Origin: Ferrimonas aestuarii
GTDB lineage: Bacteria; Pseudomonadota; Gammaproteobacteria; Enterobacterales; Shewanellaceae
DNA: 64,000 bases
Assembly: GCF_005116665.1 (NCBI RefSeq)
Contig: NZ_SWCJ01000006.1
Span: forward strand, 62,001-126,000
Direction: 5' to 3'
Positions within the stretch are counted from its first letter, which is position 1; every line of letters begins with the position of its first letter. The position numbers and the translations under genes were made by a program. Positions 26,529 through 34,040 of this stretch are shown here, in pieces. The notes below the pieces were generated by a model that did no database searches, had not been told where the DNA came from, and worked only from the letters and a program-made list of their open reading frames with translations.

Positions 26529-26537
26529 AACTGCTCC

Positions 26538-27116
26538 TTAGCTGTCCCAGCCCGCATTGGTTGCGCCACGCTGTGCCACACGCTGACGGAAGATCTCTGA
26601 GATCTGCTCCGCATCACCAGCCAGCAACGACTTAGTCGCACACACCTCAGCACAGAACGGCAGCTTACCTTCAGCAATGCGGTTTGCCCCGTACAGCTCC
26701 ATCTCCTTCTCAGAGCCAGGTTCGGCATCGGGACCGCCAGCACAATAAGTACACTTATCCATCTTGCCCTTAGAACTGAATACCGTCTTCTTCGGAAACT
26801 GCGGTGCCCCAAATGGACAGGCATAGAAGCAGTAACCGCAGCCGATGCACTTCTCCTTAGAGTGCAGTACTAGGCCGTCTTCGGTTTTTACAAAGCAATC
26901 CGCTGGGCATACCGCCATGCAAGGCGCATCAGAGCAGTGCATGCAAGCCACGGAGATGGAGGTCTCTTTACCCACCTGACCATCATTGATGGTCACAACC
27001 CGACGACGCTGAATGCCCCACTCCACTGCCGAGTCATTCTTGCTCTTACAGGCCACCACGCACCCATTACACTCGATACAGCGTTTGGTATCACAAAGAA
27101 ATTTCATTGTTGCCAT
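26538..27116 (-). CDS. fdhB: FdhB2, iron-sulfur subunit of formate dehydrogenase 2
   Basis: A 192-aa ferredoxin-type subunit. The cysteine groups are CIECNGCVVACK, CMHCSDAPCMAVCP, CIGCGYCFYACP, CTYCAGG, and a late CAEVC, enough for four [4Fe-4S] clusters. There is no membrane anchor or Tat signal, so it probably rides with FdhA2 through the Tat system. Nearly all differences from FdhB1 are conservative, apart from the tail. The ATG at 27116 is 12 nt past the fdhA2 stop, with GGAGG upstream. Confidence 0.94.
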   Translation of the reverse strand: MATMKFLCDTKRCIECNGCVVACKSKNDSAVEWGIQRRRVVTINDGQVGKETSISVACMHCSDAPCMAVCPADCFVKTEDGLVLHSKEKCIGCGYCFYACPFGAPQFPKKTVFSSKGKMDKCTYCAGGPDAEPGSEKEMELYGANRIAEGKLPFCAEVCATKSLLAGDAEQISEIFRQRVAQRGATNAGWDS

Positions 27117-27128
27117 GATGAAGCCTCC

Positions 27129-29984
27129 TTAAGCCCGATTGATCTGACAGATGGACACTTTGGTTTCCTGCATCTGTGTCACTGGGTCATAGCCATAGGT
27201 CATGGCAGTGTTGGCAGACTCACCTTGGATGTAAGGCACTGTGCCTTCAGGGTATCGAGGCACCAAGCTTTCGCCCTCGAAAATACCGGCGAAGTGGTAC
27301 GGCATGAAACACTCGCCTGCAGGCACCCTCTCGGTCACCAATGCTTGGATGTGGATCACCGCCCCCTCAGGAGAGTGCAGCGTCACCTTATCGCCCTCAT
27401 TAATGCCTCGACTGGCGGCATCGGCGGGGTTCATCTCCACAAACATGATCTGCTGCAGTTCAGCCAGCCACGGATTGGAGCGCGTTTCTTCGCCACCACC
27501 TTCATACTCAACCAATCGACCGGTGGTCACGATGAGTGGGAACTTCTTATCCAAGTCCTCAGCAATCACCTTGTCCTGAATCGATTTATAAAGGGTTGGC
27601 AGACGATGAACCTGTCGGTCATCAATATTGGGGTATTTCTTCACCAGATCTCGGCGCACGGTGTACAGCGGCTCGCGGTGTACCGGTACCGGATCAGGGA
27701 AGGTCCACACTTTACAGCGAGCTCTAGCGTTACCATAAGGGATACAGCCATGCATCATCGCCACTCGCTGAATGCCTCCAGAGAGGTCTGTTTTCCAGTT
27801 GCGTCCTTCGGCTGCTTGCTGCTCCGCTGGGGTTAGATCTGACCACCAACCCAGCTGCTTGAGCATGTCGGCAGTGAACTCAGGGTGACCACCGCCAAGC
27901 TCGTTCCCCAGAGATCCGGGATCGTCCGCCAGCAGGTTCTCACCCTCGTACTCAACACCAAAACGAGCTCGGAAGTTACCGCCGCCCTTCATGATGTTCT
28001 TAGAGGTGTCATACAGAATGTGAGTCCCCGGGTGGTTCAGTTCTGGCGTGCCCCAACATGGCCAAGGTAGGCCGTAGGTATCGCCTTTTGCAGGTCCCCC
28101 TGGCGCCGCCAGATCCTCAAAGCTAAAAGTGTTCCAGTTTTGCTGGTGCACCTTGAGACGTTCAGGAGATTGGCCAGTCATGCCGATGGTCCACATGCCT
28201 CGGTTCCACTCTCGGGTGATGTCCTCTACTAGAGGCTCGGTGCCATTGACCTTGATGTTCTTACACAACTGATCCGCAAAGCCGAGCTTTTTGGCCAGCA
28301 GGTACATGATCTCGTGATCCGGCTTGGACTCAAACACCGGATTAACCACCCTGTCACGCCACTGAATCGAGCGGTTGGAAGCGGTAACCGAGCCGTAGGT
28401 TTCAAACTGCGAGCAGGCCGGCAAAATGAACACGTTATCTTTTCGATCCGCCAATACCGAGGCAATGGTTGGATAGGGGTCAACCACGACTACCGCATCC
28501 ATCTTCTCCAACGCCTTGCGCACCTCTCGACCTCGGGTTTCGGTATTCACCGACTGCCCCCAATAGAAGGCCAAGCGGATGTTGTCTTTCTGCCCAAGTT
28601 TAGCTGGGTCTTCCATCACCCCATCGTGCCAACGGGAGCAGGGAATGCCAGCCGCATTGATCGGCTTCTTGCCTAGGTAGGTACCTTGATCGAAGCGATT
28701 GGCCACCCAGTCGTAATCCAGCTCCCACACCCGAGACCAGTGCTTCCAAGCGCCATCAGACAGGCCGTAGTAGCCTGGCAAGTTATCAAACAGCAGGCCT
28801 AAATCCGTTGCGCCTTGAACGTTGTCGTGACCACGGAAGATGTTGGCGCCACCGCCGGACATACCCATATTCCCCAGTGCCAACTGCAAGATGCAGTAAG
28901 CTCGGGTGTTGGCATTACCAACGGTATGCTGGGTTCCCCCCATGCACCAAACAATGGTACCTGGGCGGTTATCCGCCAGCATTTTGGCCACCTCATACAT
29001 CTGTTTTTCTGGAACGCCGGTGATGTTCTCCACCTCAGCGGGCGGGTAATTTTGTACCTCAGCCTGAATGTCATCCATGGCCCATACCCGGCGACGAATG
29101 AAATCATCGTCCTGCCAGTTATTGGCAAAGATATGCCACAACAAGCCATAGATGAATGGGATGTCGGTACCTGGGCGGATGTGCACGTACTCATGGGCGT
29201 GAGCCGCGGTACGGGTGAACCTAGGGTCGACAACCACAATCTTGGCGCCGCGCTCTTTACCGATCAGAATGTGCTGCAAAGAGACAGGGTGGGCTTCGGC
29301 AGGGTTAGAACCGATGAAGATCATGCTCTTACAGTTATGCATGTCGTTGTAAGAGTTGGTCATGGCACCATAGCCCCAGGTATTCGCTACCCCGGCAACC
29401 GTGGTGGAGTGACAGATTCGCGCCGAGTGGTCGATGTTGTTGGTGCCCCACATGGCCGCGAACTTACGGTAAAGATAACAGCCCTCGTTGGAGAACTTGG
29501 CCGAGCCCATAAAGAAGATGCTGTCTGGGCCAGACTCTTGGCGAATCTTCAGCATCAGGTCGCCTACCTGATTGATCGCTTCATCCCAACTGAGTTTCTT
29601 CCATTTTCCCCCCTCCAACTTCATGGGGTACTTCACCCGCTTCTCGCTATGAGTGTGGTGAATCAGTGACGCACCTTTCGCACAGTGTCCGCCGCGGCTG
29701 ATGGGGTGATCAAAGGCAGGCTCGTGCCCCACCCAAACGTCATTGCGAACCTGCGCGTACACACCACAACCCACGGAGCAGTGGGAGCAGATGGTGCGCT
29801 TGGTGTCCACCGGGCCTGTACCTTTGGCGCTGGATGCTTCCACCCGCTTAATCATGCCGCCGCCCAACATGGAAACCGCCGCCAGACCACCGGTGGTGAT
29901 CCCCGCCCGCTTCAGGAACTGACGCCGATCGATGGACGACTTAGGAGTGACTGCACTATTGGGGACTTTTGCCGTTAGTTTCAT
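27129..29984 (-). CDS. fdhA: FdhA2, catalytic subunit of formate dehydrogenase 2 (Cys form)
   Basis: A 951-aa Mo/W-bis-MGD formate dehydrogenase. The Tat motif is DRRQFLKRAG. The [4Fe-4S] ligands are CSHCSVGC (Cys67-74) and GGHCAKGAS. The active-site metal ligand is Cys191 in SARICHSTTVAG (codon TGT at 29412-29414), so no selenocysteine is needed. The sequence is full length and highly similar to FdhA1, with divergence in the Tat signal and in the C-terminal third (for example VPRYPEGTVPYIQGE). It is followed closely by fdhB2 and fdhC2, and preceded by fdhX2 and, further up, the dedicated TorD-like chaperone. Whether it takes W or Mo cannot be read from sequence; the linked tupABC genes favour tungsten at least under some conditions (inference). 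Confidence 0.95.
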   Translation of the reverse strand: MKLTAKVPNSAVTPKSSIDRRQFLKRAGITTGGLAAVSMLGGGMIKRVEASSAKGTGPVDTKRTICSHCSVGCGVYAQVRNDVWVGHEPAFDHPISRGGHCAKGASLIHHTHSEKRVKYPMKLEGGKWKKLSWDEAINQVGDLMLKIRQESGPDSIFFMGSAKFSNEGCYLYRKFAAMWGTNNIDHSARICHSTTVAGVANTWGYGAMTNSYNDMHNCKSMIFIGSNPAEAHPVSLQHILIGKERGAKIVVVDPRFTRTAAHAHEYVHIRPGTDIPFIYGLLWHIFANNWQDDDFIRRRVWAMDDIQAEVQNYPPAEVENITGVPEKQMYEVAKMLADNRPGTIVWCMGGTQHTVGNANTRAYCILQLALGNMGMSGGGANIFRGHDNVQGATDLGLLFDNLPGYYGLSDGAWKHWSRVWELDYDWVANRFDQGTYLGKKPINAAGIPCSRWHDGVMEDPAKLGQKDNIRLAFYWGQSVNTETRGREVRKALEKMDAVVVVDPYPTIASVLADRKDNVFILPACSQFETYGSVTASNRSIQWRDRVVNPVFESKPDHEIMYLLAKKLGFADQLCKNIKVNGTEPLVEDITREWNRGMWTIGMTGQSPERLKVHQQNWNTFSFEDLAAPGGPAKGDTYGLPWPCWGTPELNHPGTHILYDTSKNIMKGGGNFRARFGVEYEGENLLADDPGSLGNELGGGHPEFTADMLKQLGWWSDLTPAEQQAAEGRNWKTDLSGGIQRVAMMHGCIPYGNARARCKVWTFPDPVPVHREPLYTVRRDLVKKYPNIDDRQVHRLPTLYKSIQDKVIAEDLDKKFPLIVTTGRLVEYEGGGEETRSNPWLAELQQIMFVEMNPADAASRGINEGDKVTLHSPEGAVIHIQALVTERVPAGECFMPYHFAGIFEGESLVPRYPEGTVPYIQGESANTAMTYGYDPVTQMQETKVSICQINRA

Positions 29985-29997
29985 ACTCGTCTCTCCC

Positions 29998-30180
29998 TCA
30001 GTCTTTTAAGGTCTGATAGTAAGATTGAACATGATCCGTCGCTTGATAGCGGGTTTGCTTGTTGGAGGACGGTTTAACGACGACGGGGGATGATGCGATT
30101 GCGGTGCCGCTAACCAGGGTGAAACTGCCGACGCCCAAGGCTTTCAATAAGCTGCGCCGTTGTTGCTCTCTAGACTTCAT
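29998..30180 (-). CDS. fdhX: FdhX2, small Tat-targeted formate dehydrogenase accessory protein
   Basis: A 60-aa paralogue of FdhX1: Tat-like signal QQRRSLLKALG, hydrophobic segment, then a short tail ending DHVQSYYQTLKD. The conserved end (HV-x-x-YY-x-TL) is shared with FdhX1 and is the only strongly conserved part outside the signal. It is 13 nt before fdhA2. Its function is not established. Confidence 0.87.
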   Translation of the reverse strand: MKSREQQRRSLLKALGVGSFTLVSGTAIASSPVVVKPSSNKQTRYQATDHVQSYYQTLKD

Positions 30181-30277
30181 AACACCTCCATGGTGTCAGT
30201 AAGGGATAGGATGAGAAACACTGCTAACTGCTCAGTATAGAACAGCCTGCAAAGTTCGCTTTTTCCCCTAGAAAGCA

Positions 30278-30333
30278 AAAGCGCGCTGGCCCCAAAGCCC
30301 TGATACCAAGGCTTTCAGAAACCAGCGCGCTTT
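30278..30333 (-). other. Long intercistronic hairpin between the TorD-like gene and fdhX2
   Basis: The outer arms AAAGCGCGCTGG (30278-30289) and CCAGCGCGCTTT (30322-30333) are perfectly complementary over 12 bp and enclose an inner AAAGCC/GGCTTT stem. On the minus strand a short TTTT follows. It may attenuate, or it may set an mRNA processing boundary between the accessory genes and fdhX2A2B2C2. Confidence 0.6.
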
Positions 30334-30348
30334 ACCTAGAAAGGTTTG

Positions 30349-30966
30349 TTACTGAATTGGCGTTTCCAAAGTCAGCGCTGCAAACTCATCCTGCTCTTGA
30401 GCAAAGAACTGCAGCAATAAGGTACCCACGGCCGCGTAAAACGCACTGCCTTTAGCATTAACCATATCGCCAGCCAACTTATTTACCCAAGGAGCTAGGT
30501 GTTTCTGCCAGAAGTTCAACTGCAGATGCTGTGGCGACTCAAGCAGCAGGGCTGCCATCACTTCACACAGAGCCGCAATGTGATCTTCCGGCTCTTTAAC
30601 TGTGTCCTGGCGGGCAAAACCCAAACGGATCAGATCCTGACGCAGCTGCACCAACTGGGTATCCATCAAGGTACCGGTCATGTACCAGCTGGCGTATGGA
30701 ATCACTTCACCGTGACCAAGGCCGATAAACAGATCGGTGTATTCTTGAGTGATCGATTCCTGATTGTAGGTCTGAGCCGCCAATTTCAAACCGCTCCATG
30801 CCTTTACCATGCCGCTGTCTTCATCGGTACTGACTTCAAGCTCACTCAGAAACGCCAAAAGCTCCACCGATGGTGCATCACGCAGCAGGCCAGCAATCAG
30901 TTGATAGATGTCGGCGCGAAATTGCTGAAGTTCAGTCACTACGCGCTGTTGCTGTTGTTCTGTCAT
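30349..30966 (-). CDS. TorD/DmsD-family chaperone for formate dehydrogenase
   Basis: A 205-aa, all-helical cytoplasmic chaperone of the TorD family, which binds Tat signals of molybdoenzymes and holds the apoenzyme during cofactor insertion. The family signature is visible as ITQEYTDLFIGLGHGEVIPYASWY (E-Y-x-x-LF, then P-x-x-S-x-Y), followed by ARQDTVKEPEDHIAALCEVM (EPEDHI motif). It lies between the Fe/S protein and fdhX2 in operon 2, with only 14 nt to the former. Only one copy is in the window, so it may serve both FdhA1 and FdhA2. Confidence 0.9.
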   Translation of the reverse strand: MTEQQQQRVVTELQQFRADIYQLIAGLLRDAPSVELLAFLSELEVSTDEDSGMVKAWSGLKLAAQTYNQESITQEYTDLFIGLGHGEVIPYASWYMTGTLMDTQLVQLRQDLIRLGFARQDTVKEPEDHIAALCEVMAALLLESPQHLQLNFWQKHLAPWVNKLAGDMVNAKGSAFYAAVGTLLLQFFAQEQDEFAALTLETPIQ

Positions 30967-30980
30967 AAAAAAGTCCTCGC

Positions 30981-32657
30981 TTAAACGCGTAGCTGTTTTT
31001 CAGGATCGTTAATCACGTCTTCGAACATGTCTTTAACGCGACAGTCTTCGCACATCTGGATACGTTTAATGGCATCACCGGCGAAGGCAGTGTGATTTTG
31101 CATCTGAGCCGTGATCTTAGTGATCACCGCTTTGGTCGCAAACGGCTTGCTACAGCGAATGCACTCAAAAGGTTCCTCTTGATGCAATACGCGCTGCGCT
31201 TGACGTTGGTCGCGGTCCAGCAGAACTCGGCTGCTAATGGTAATGGCTTTCTCAGGGCAGCCCTTTTCACACAGACCACACTGAACACAAGCCTGTTCAG
31301 TGAAGTTCAGTGCAGGCAGGTCACCGCCATCTTTTAGCGCTCGGGTAGGACACAGGGCGGAGCAGCTTTGACACAGGGTACACTTGTCTATGTCCACCTC
31401 GACCATGCCGTATGGCAGGTGTGGAATCTTAAGCTCATCACTGATGCCGTTGGCGCAACCGTTAAGGTGATCCAAGCCGTTGTAGAAAGCATCGCGCTTG
31501 GCCAATTCCGACGGGAAAGCCGCGATGGCCAACTCCGGCCACTGGGCACTGGCTTCCACTTTGGCTGCCAAACTATCCAGCTCGGTGGTGGCAATCAACT
31601 CAACGCGGTCACTCAAACCGATGGCGTCGAGTAGCTCAGCCACAAACTTCTGTTCGCGCTGCAGTAGAGCCATCAAGGTAGCTGGGGTCTGTTCGGTAGT
31701 CAGAACCAACACTTGACGTGCGCCCCAAGCCAGCGCTGACATCCAAGCATCAGATGCGGCAACAGCAACCTCTTCCAGCGCCACAGGCAATACCGCACCG
31801 GGTAGATTCTGCAAGGCTTTCAGCGCCTCGTCACCGGCGGTTTCATCGTGGAATACGATAACCGGACGGTTGTCTGCCAGCTCAATATATTTGCTGATCA
31901 GGCGCTTCAGGTAATCCGCTAACACCTTAGGTGCAGGCTGATCATAACTGATGGCACCCGTTGGGCAGGCATTGGAACAACTGCCCGCACCGTGGCACAG
32001 GTTGTGATCCACTTCAATGGCCTTACCGGTAGTCGAAATGGCATCCGCAGGACAGAAGTTCAAGCATCGAGAGCAGCCTTCAATGCCACTGCCGTAGTGG
32101 GCGCAGATGTCACTGTTGATCTTCACGTAACGGGGTTTAGTAAACTCCCCCACTAAGTGCGGCAGTTGCGCCAAGGCACCGGCCAGTTTGTCGGCATCAT
32201 CCTGAACGTGGAAATAACCCGGTGGCAACAGCTCTAAGCTCAGGCTTGGCTGCTGACCTAAATCCAACACCAGATCGTAGTGAGGGCGACGAACCGCCGC
32301 AGGTGCTAACTCTAGGTGGTTACCCTGCTCATCTTTAATGTGGGCCTGATACTGACCCAAAAAGCCTTTTACCTGCACCTGCTTGCTGTAATACGCGGGA
32401 ACGGACTCGGTTTTCTCCACCGCTTCCATCACCTTAGCTAGGTGGGCTTCATCTTGACTGGTGATGGCGTCGGTGGCCACCAGAGTGATGCTGGCCATGC
32501 CATCCAGATCGGCAGCGGCTAAGCGAATGGCATCTTCCGCACCGATGATCAAAAGGTGACCGGCAGTAGTATAAGTGACCGTTTGTGGGATCAGGTTCTC
32601 CAACATCTGAACCTGAGCCTTTGCCTGAGCGGCGACAGCAGTTTGAGTATTGCTCAC
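30981..32657 (-). CDS. Polyferredoxin-like 4Fe-4S protein of the formate dehydrogenase operon
   Basis: A 558-aa cytoplasmic Fe/S protein. Residues 1-~175 have a Rossmann-like N-terminal part without cysteines. Two ferredoxin pairs follow: CSRCLNFCP with CHGAGSCSNACP (about 195-235) and CTLCQSCSALCP with CVQCGLCEKGCP (about 430-475). That makes roughly four [4Fe-4S] clusters. A C-terminal CIRC and CEDC pair could hold a zinc or another cluster. The centre (240-420) is an alpha/beta domain. Its equivalent occurs beside fdhA in Shewanella-type genomes, but its reaction is unknown; it may supply electrons for cofactor maturation or couple FDH to a cytoplasmic donor (inference). It starts after DUF3306 with ~70 nt between. 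Confidence 0.82.
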   Translation of the reverse strand: MSNTQTAVAAQAKAQVQMLENLIPQTVTYTTAGHLLIIGAEDAIRLAAADLDGMASITLVATDAITSQDEAHLAKVMEAVEKTESVPAYYSKQVQVKGFLGQYQAHIKDEQGNHLELAPAAVRRPHYDLVLDLGQQPSLSLELLPPGYFHVQDDADKLAGALAQLPHLVGEFTKPRYVKINSDICAHYGSGIEGCSRCLNFCPADAISTTGKAIEVDHNLCHGAGSCSNACPTGAISYDQPAPKVLADYLKRLISKYIELADNRPVIVFHDETAGDEALKALQNLPGAVLPVALEEVAVAASDAWMSALAWGARQVLVLTTEQTPATLMALLQREQKFVAELLDAIGLSDRVELIATTELDSLAAKVEASAQWPELAIAAFPSELAKRDAFYNGLDHLNGCANGISDELKIPHLPYGMVEVDIDKCTLCQSCSALCPTRALKDGGDLPALNFTEQACVQCGLCEKGCPEKAITISSRVLLDRDQRQAQRVLHQEEPFECIRCSKPFATKAVITKITAQMQNHTAFAGDAIKRIQMCEDCRVKDMFEDVINDPEKQLRV

Positions 32658-32730
32658 AATGCGTTCCTGTTTTGGGTGTCGTTGCCAGCACTCTGTCGGC
32701 GCCGGTCAAGACAAGCTCATTTAAATCTGA

Positions 32731-33297
32731 CTATGATTGGCGAGTATCGCCCTGCTCTTCACTATCGGAAGGCTCAATAGCCGGTGGCTCAGCATCAGCG
32801 GCTGGGTCATTTTGTCCCTCGGCCTGTTGTTGCTGAGCTAAACGTAACTGCTCCGCTTCCTGCTGCTTACGTTCCTCTTCCAATTTGGCATCCAGATGGC
32901 GGAATACTTGCTTAGCCACCTCTTTGGCCGCCTGAGCAGTCAACTTAGGTTGATTACTGTAATCCAGGGCGTATTCCGCCATGCCATCGGTAATGTTGTA
33001 TTGGGGCTGACTCCACAAGGCTCGTAACGCCTGCTTTTTCTTCGTGGGGTCAACGCCCTCTTTGAGAAAGTCGGCGAAGCTGCCGCCCTCCTCAATGGAT
33101 TCTGGGTCAGGCAGCTCCTGCTGTTGCTGCGCTTCCGCATCTTCGGTTTCAACCGACTCCGCTTCGGCTTGAGCAAGCTGTTGTTTCTGCTGCTCTTGCG
33201 CCTCTTGCTCAGCTATCTGCTGTGCCTGCTCTTCCTCTTTGACCTTAGTCAGGCGTTGCTGCCAACGGGAAAACAAGCCAGATTTCGAATTAGCCAT
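32731..33297 (-). CDS. DUF3306 family protein
   Basis: A 188-aa protein of the DUF3306 family that travels with formate dehydrogenase genes. The conserved start is FSRWQQRLTKVKEEE; a very charged, Gln/Glu-rich coiled-coil stretch (residues 20-60) precedes the only conserved globular part, around ESIEEGGSFADFLKEGVDPTKKKQALRALW followed by NITDGMAEYALDY. The C terminus is again low-complexity, rich in Gln and Glu. It has no signal, TM or cysteines, so it is cytoplasmic. Function is unknown. Its start overlaps the DUF3305 stop by 8 nt. Confidence 0.82.
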   Translation of the reverse strand: MANSKSGLFSRWQQRLTKVKEEEQAQQIAEQEAQEQQKQQLAQAEAESVETEDAEAQQQQELPDPESIEEGGSFADFLKEGVDPTKKKQALRALWSQPQYNITDGMAEYALDYSNQPKLTAQAAKEVAKQVFRHLDAKLEEERKQQEAEQLRLAQQQQAEGQNDPAADAEPPAIEPSDSEEQGDTRQS

Positions 33298-33751
33298 CGC
33301 GCTTATCTCGCTTCTGCTTCAATTCGCCACGAAGGTCGATGTGCTTACGACGGTGGGCACTGATCTGCTGCTCACCATGGCGAGTGATGTAGGCTTCAAT
33401 CCAGCAGCCAACCGCTTTTGGCAGTGGATAGGTGAACACCGGCTGATCGCTCTCCAGGCACCCCGCAGCGATGTTCTGGTTAGCAGTCACGAACATGGGA
33501 ACAGGCAAGCCATCTTCACCTTCGTCACACACCACGAACAGCAAGGGGTTATCCAGATCCAAATTCAATCGATAGTTGGCACGTTCATCTTTGTACAACT
33601 CCAAGCCAACCACACTGGCGCCTTCAACCGCATCGGCGGTTGCCGGCAGTAGCTGGTCCACCTCCCACTGGGTTTGAGTCCAACGACCCATGGTGACTTG
33701 TTTCGACTTTAGCTTGACCTGCAGCGGCCACATATTCTCGCTACGTTGCAT
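33290..33751 (-). CDS. DUF3305 family protein, first gene of fdh operon 2
   Basis: A DUF3305-type protein of 153 aa. I place the start at ATG 33751 because it is preceded by GAGG at a 5-nt distance and because an upstream in-frame ATG (33817) lies inside the sigma54 promoter itself, before the expected transcription start. The recognisable core is WPLQVKLKSKQVTMGRWTQTQWEVDQLLP, then RLNLDLDNPLLFVVCD, and PVPMFVTANQNIA. No catalytic residues are obvious. It is always found next to DUF3306 near fdh genes in this bacterial group (family knowledge). It is cytoplasmic, and presumably helps FDH maturation. Confidence 0.82.
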   Translation of the reverse strand: MQRSENMWPLQVKLKSKQVTMGRWTQTQWEVDQLLPATADAVEGASVVGLELYKDERANYRLNLDLDNPLLFVVCDEGEDGLPVPMFVTANQNIAAGCLESDQPVFTYPLPKAVGCWIEAYITRHGEQQISAHRRKHIDLRGELKQKRDKRDG

Positions 33752-33800
33752 CGACGCCTCGTGCTGGTTGACTGAGTAAATTCTGCTCTTAAACATTCCT

Positions 33801-33816
33801 AGCAAGAACCATTCCA
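33801..33816 (-). promoter_or_regulatory. Sigma54 promoter of fdh operon 2
   Basis: The minus strand reads TGGAATGGTTCTTGCT, with GG (33814-33815) and GC (33802-33803) exactly 10 nt apart as required for -24/-12 elements. Transcription should begin near 33790, about 40 nt before DUF3305. Confidence 0.75.
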
Positions 33817-33836
33817 CTATAAAAAGAGCGGTTTTT

Positions 33837-33852
33837 CATGAGCGAGATCACA
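33837..33852. promoter_or_regulatory. CRP-like site (minus-strand promoter side)
   Basis: CATGAGCGAGATCACA keeps TGA-N6-TCACA. Its centre is 30 bp from the -24 GG of the DUF3305 promoter, mirroring the better site at 33921-33936. Confidence 0.4.
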
Positions 33853-33867
33853 TCCACTTCAAGGTTA

Positions 33868-33914
33868 GGGACAAATTGTCCATAGAGCAAAATGCGATTG
33901 GGTCATTTTGCTCT
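33868..33914. promoter_or_regulatory. Activator-site candidates between the divergent sigma54 promoters
   Basis: GGGACAAATTGTCC (33868-33881) is a near-perfect palindrome. Next to it, AGAGCAAAATG (33884-33894) and CATTTTGCTCT (33904-33914) form a perfect 11-bp inverted repeat with a 9-nt spacer. Motifs of the GGACAA/CAAAATG kind recur before tupA and fdhX1. Confidence 0.6.
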
Positions 33915-33920
33915 CAATCT

Positions 33921-33936
33921 GGTGATCTGAGTCACA
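33921..33936. promoter_or_regulatory. CRP-like site upstream of fdhD2
   Basis: GGTGATCTGAGTCACA contains GTGA-N6-TCACA. The centre is 28 bp upstream of the -24 GG of the fdhD2 promoter. Confidence 0.55.
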
Positions 33937-33954
33937 ACTCACCGTCTATAGTAA

Positions 33955-33970
33955 TGGAATGGTTTTTGCT
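33955..33970 (+). promoter_or_regulatory. Sigma54 promoter of fdhD2
   Basis: TGGAATGGTTTTTGCT has GG (33956-33957) and GC (33968-33969) separated by 10 nt. It differs at one base from the opposing promoter of operon 2. A start near 33981 gives a ~60-nt leader before ATG 34041. Confidence 0.78.
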
Positions 33971-34040
33971 TAAATATTTACAAATACTCGCAGCACCCTG
34001 CCATTTGGTACTGCACTCACCCATTTTATGTTGGATGCTT

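Noticed and set aside
26937..27836. 299-codon plus-strand frame spanning the fdhB2/fdhA2 junction
   Set aside because: It is antisense to conserved parts of both genes and has no ribosome site or recognisable domain.
28815..29669. Long open frame (284 codons) on the plus strand inside fdhA2
   Set aside because: It is antisense to a fully convincing FdhA2 and follows its codon bias; similar shadow frames occur opposite fdhA1 (19988-20668, 21209-21808) and the activator gene.
19505..29984. Possible in-frame UGA (selenocysteine) in the fdhA genes
   Set aside because: Both genes have TGT at the ligand codon and no internal stop; no SECIS-like hairpin is needed.
33752..33817. Longer DUF3305 start at 33817 (22 extra residues)
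   Set aside because: Those codons overlap the -24/-12 promoter and the region upstream of the expected transcription start, and ATG 33751 has a better ribosome site.
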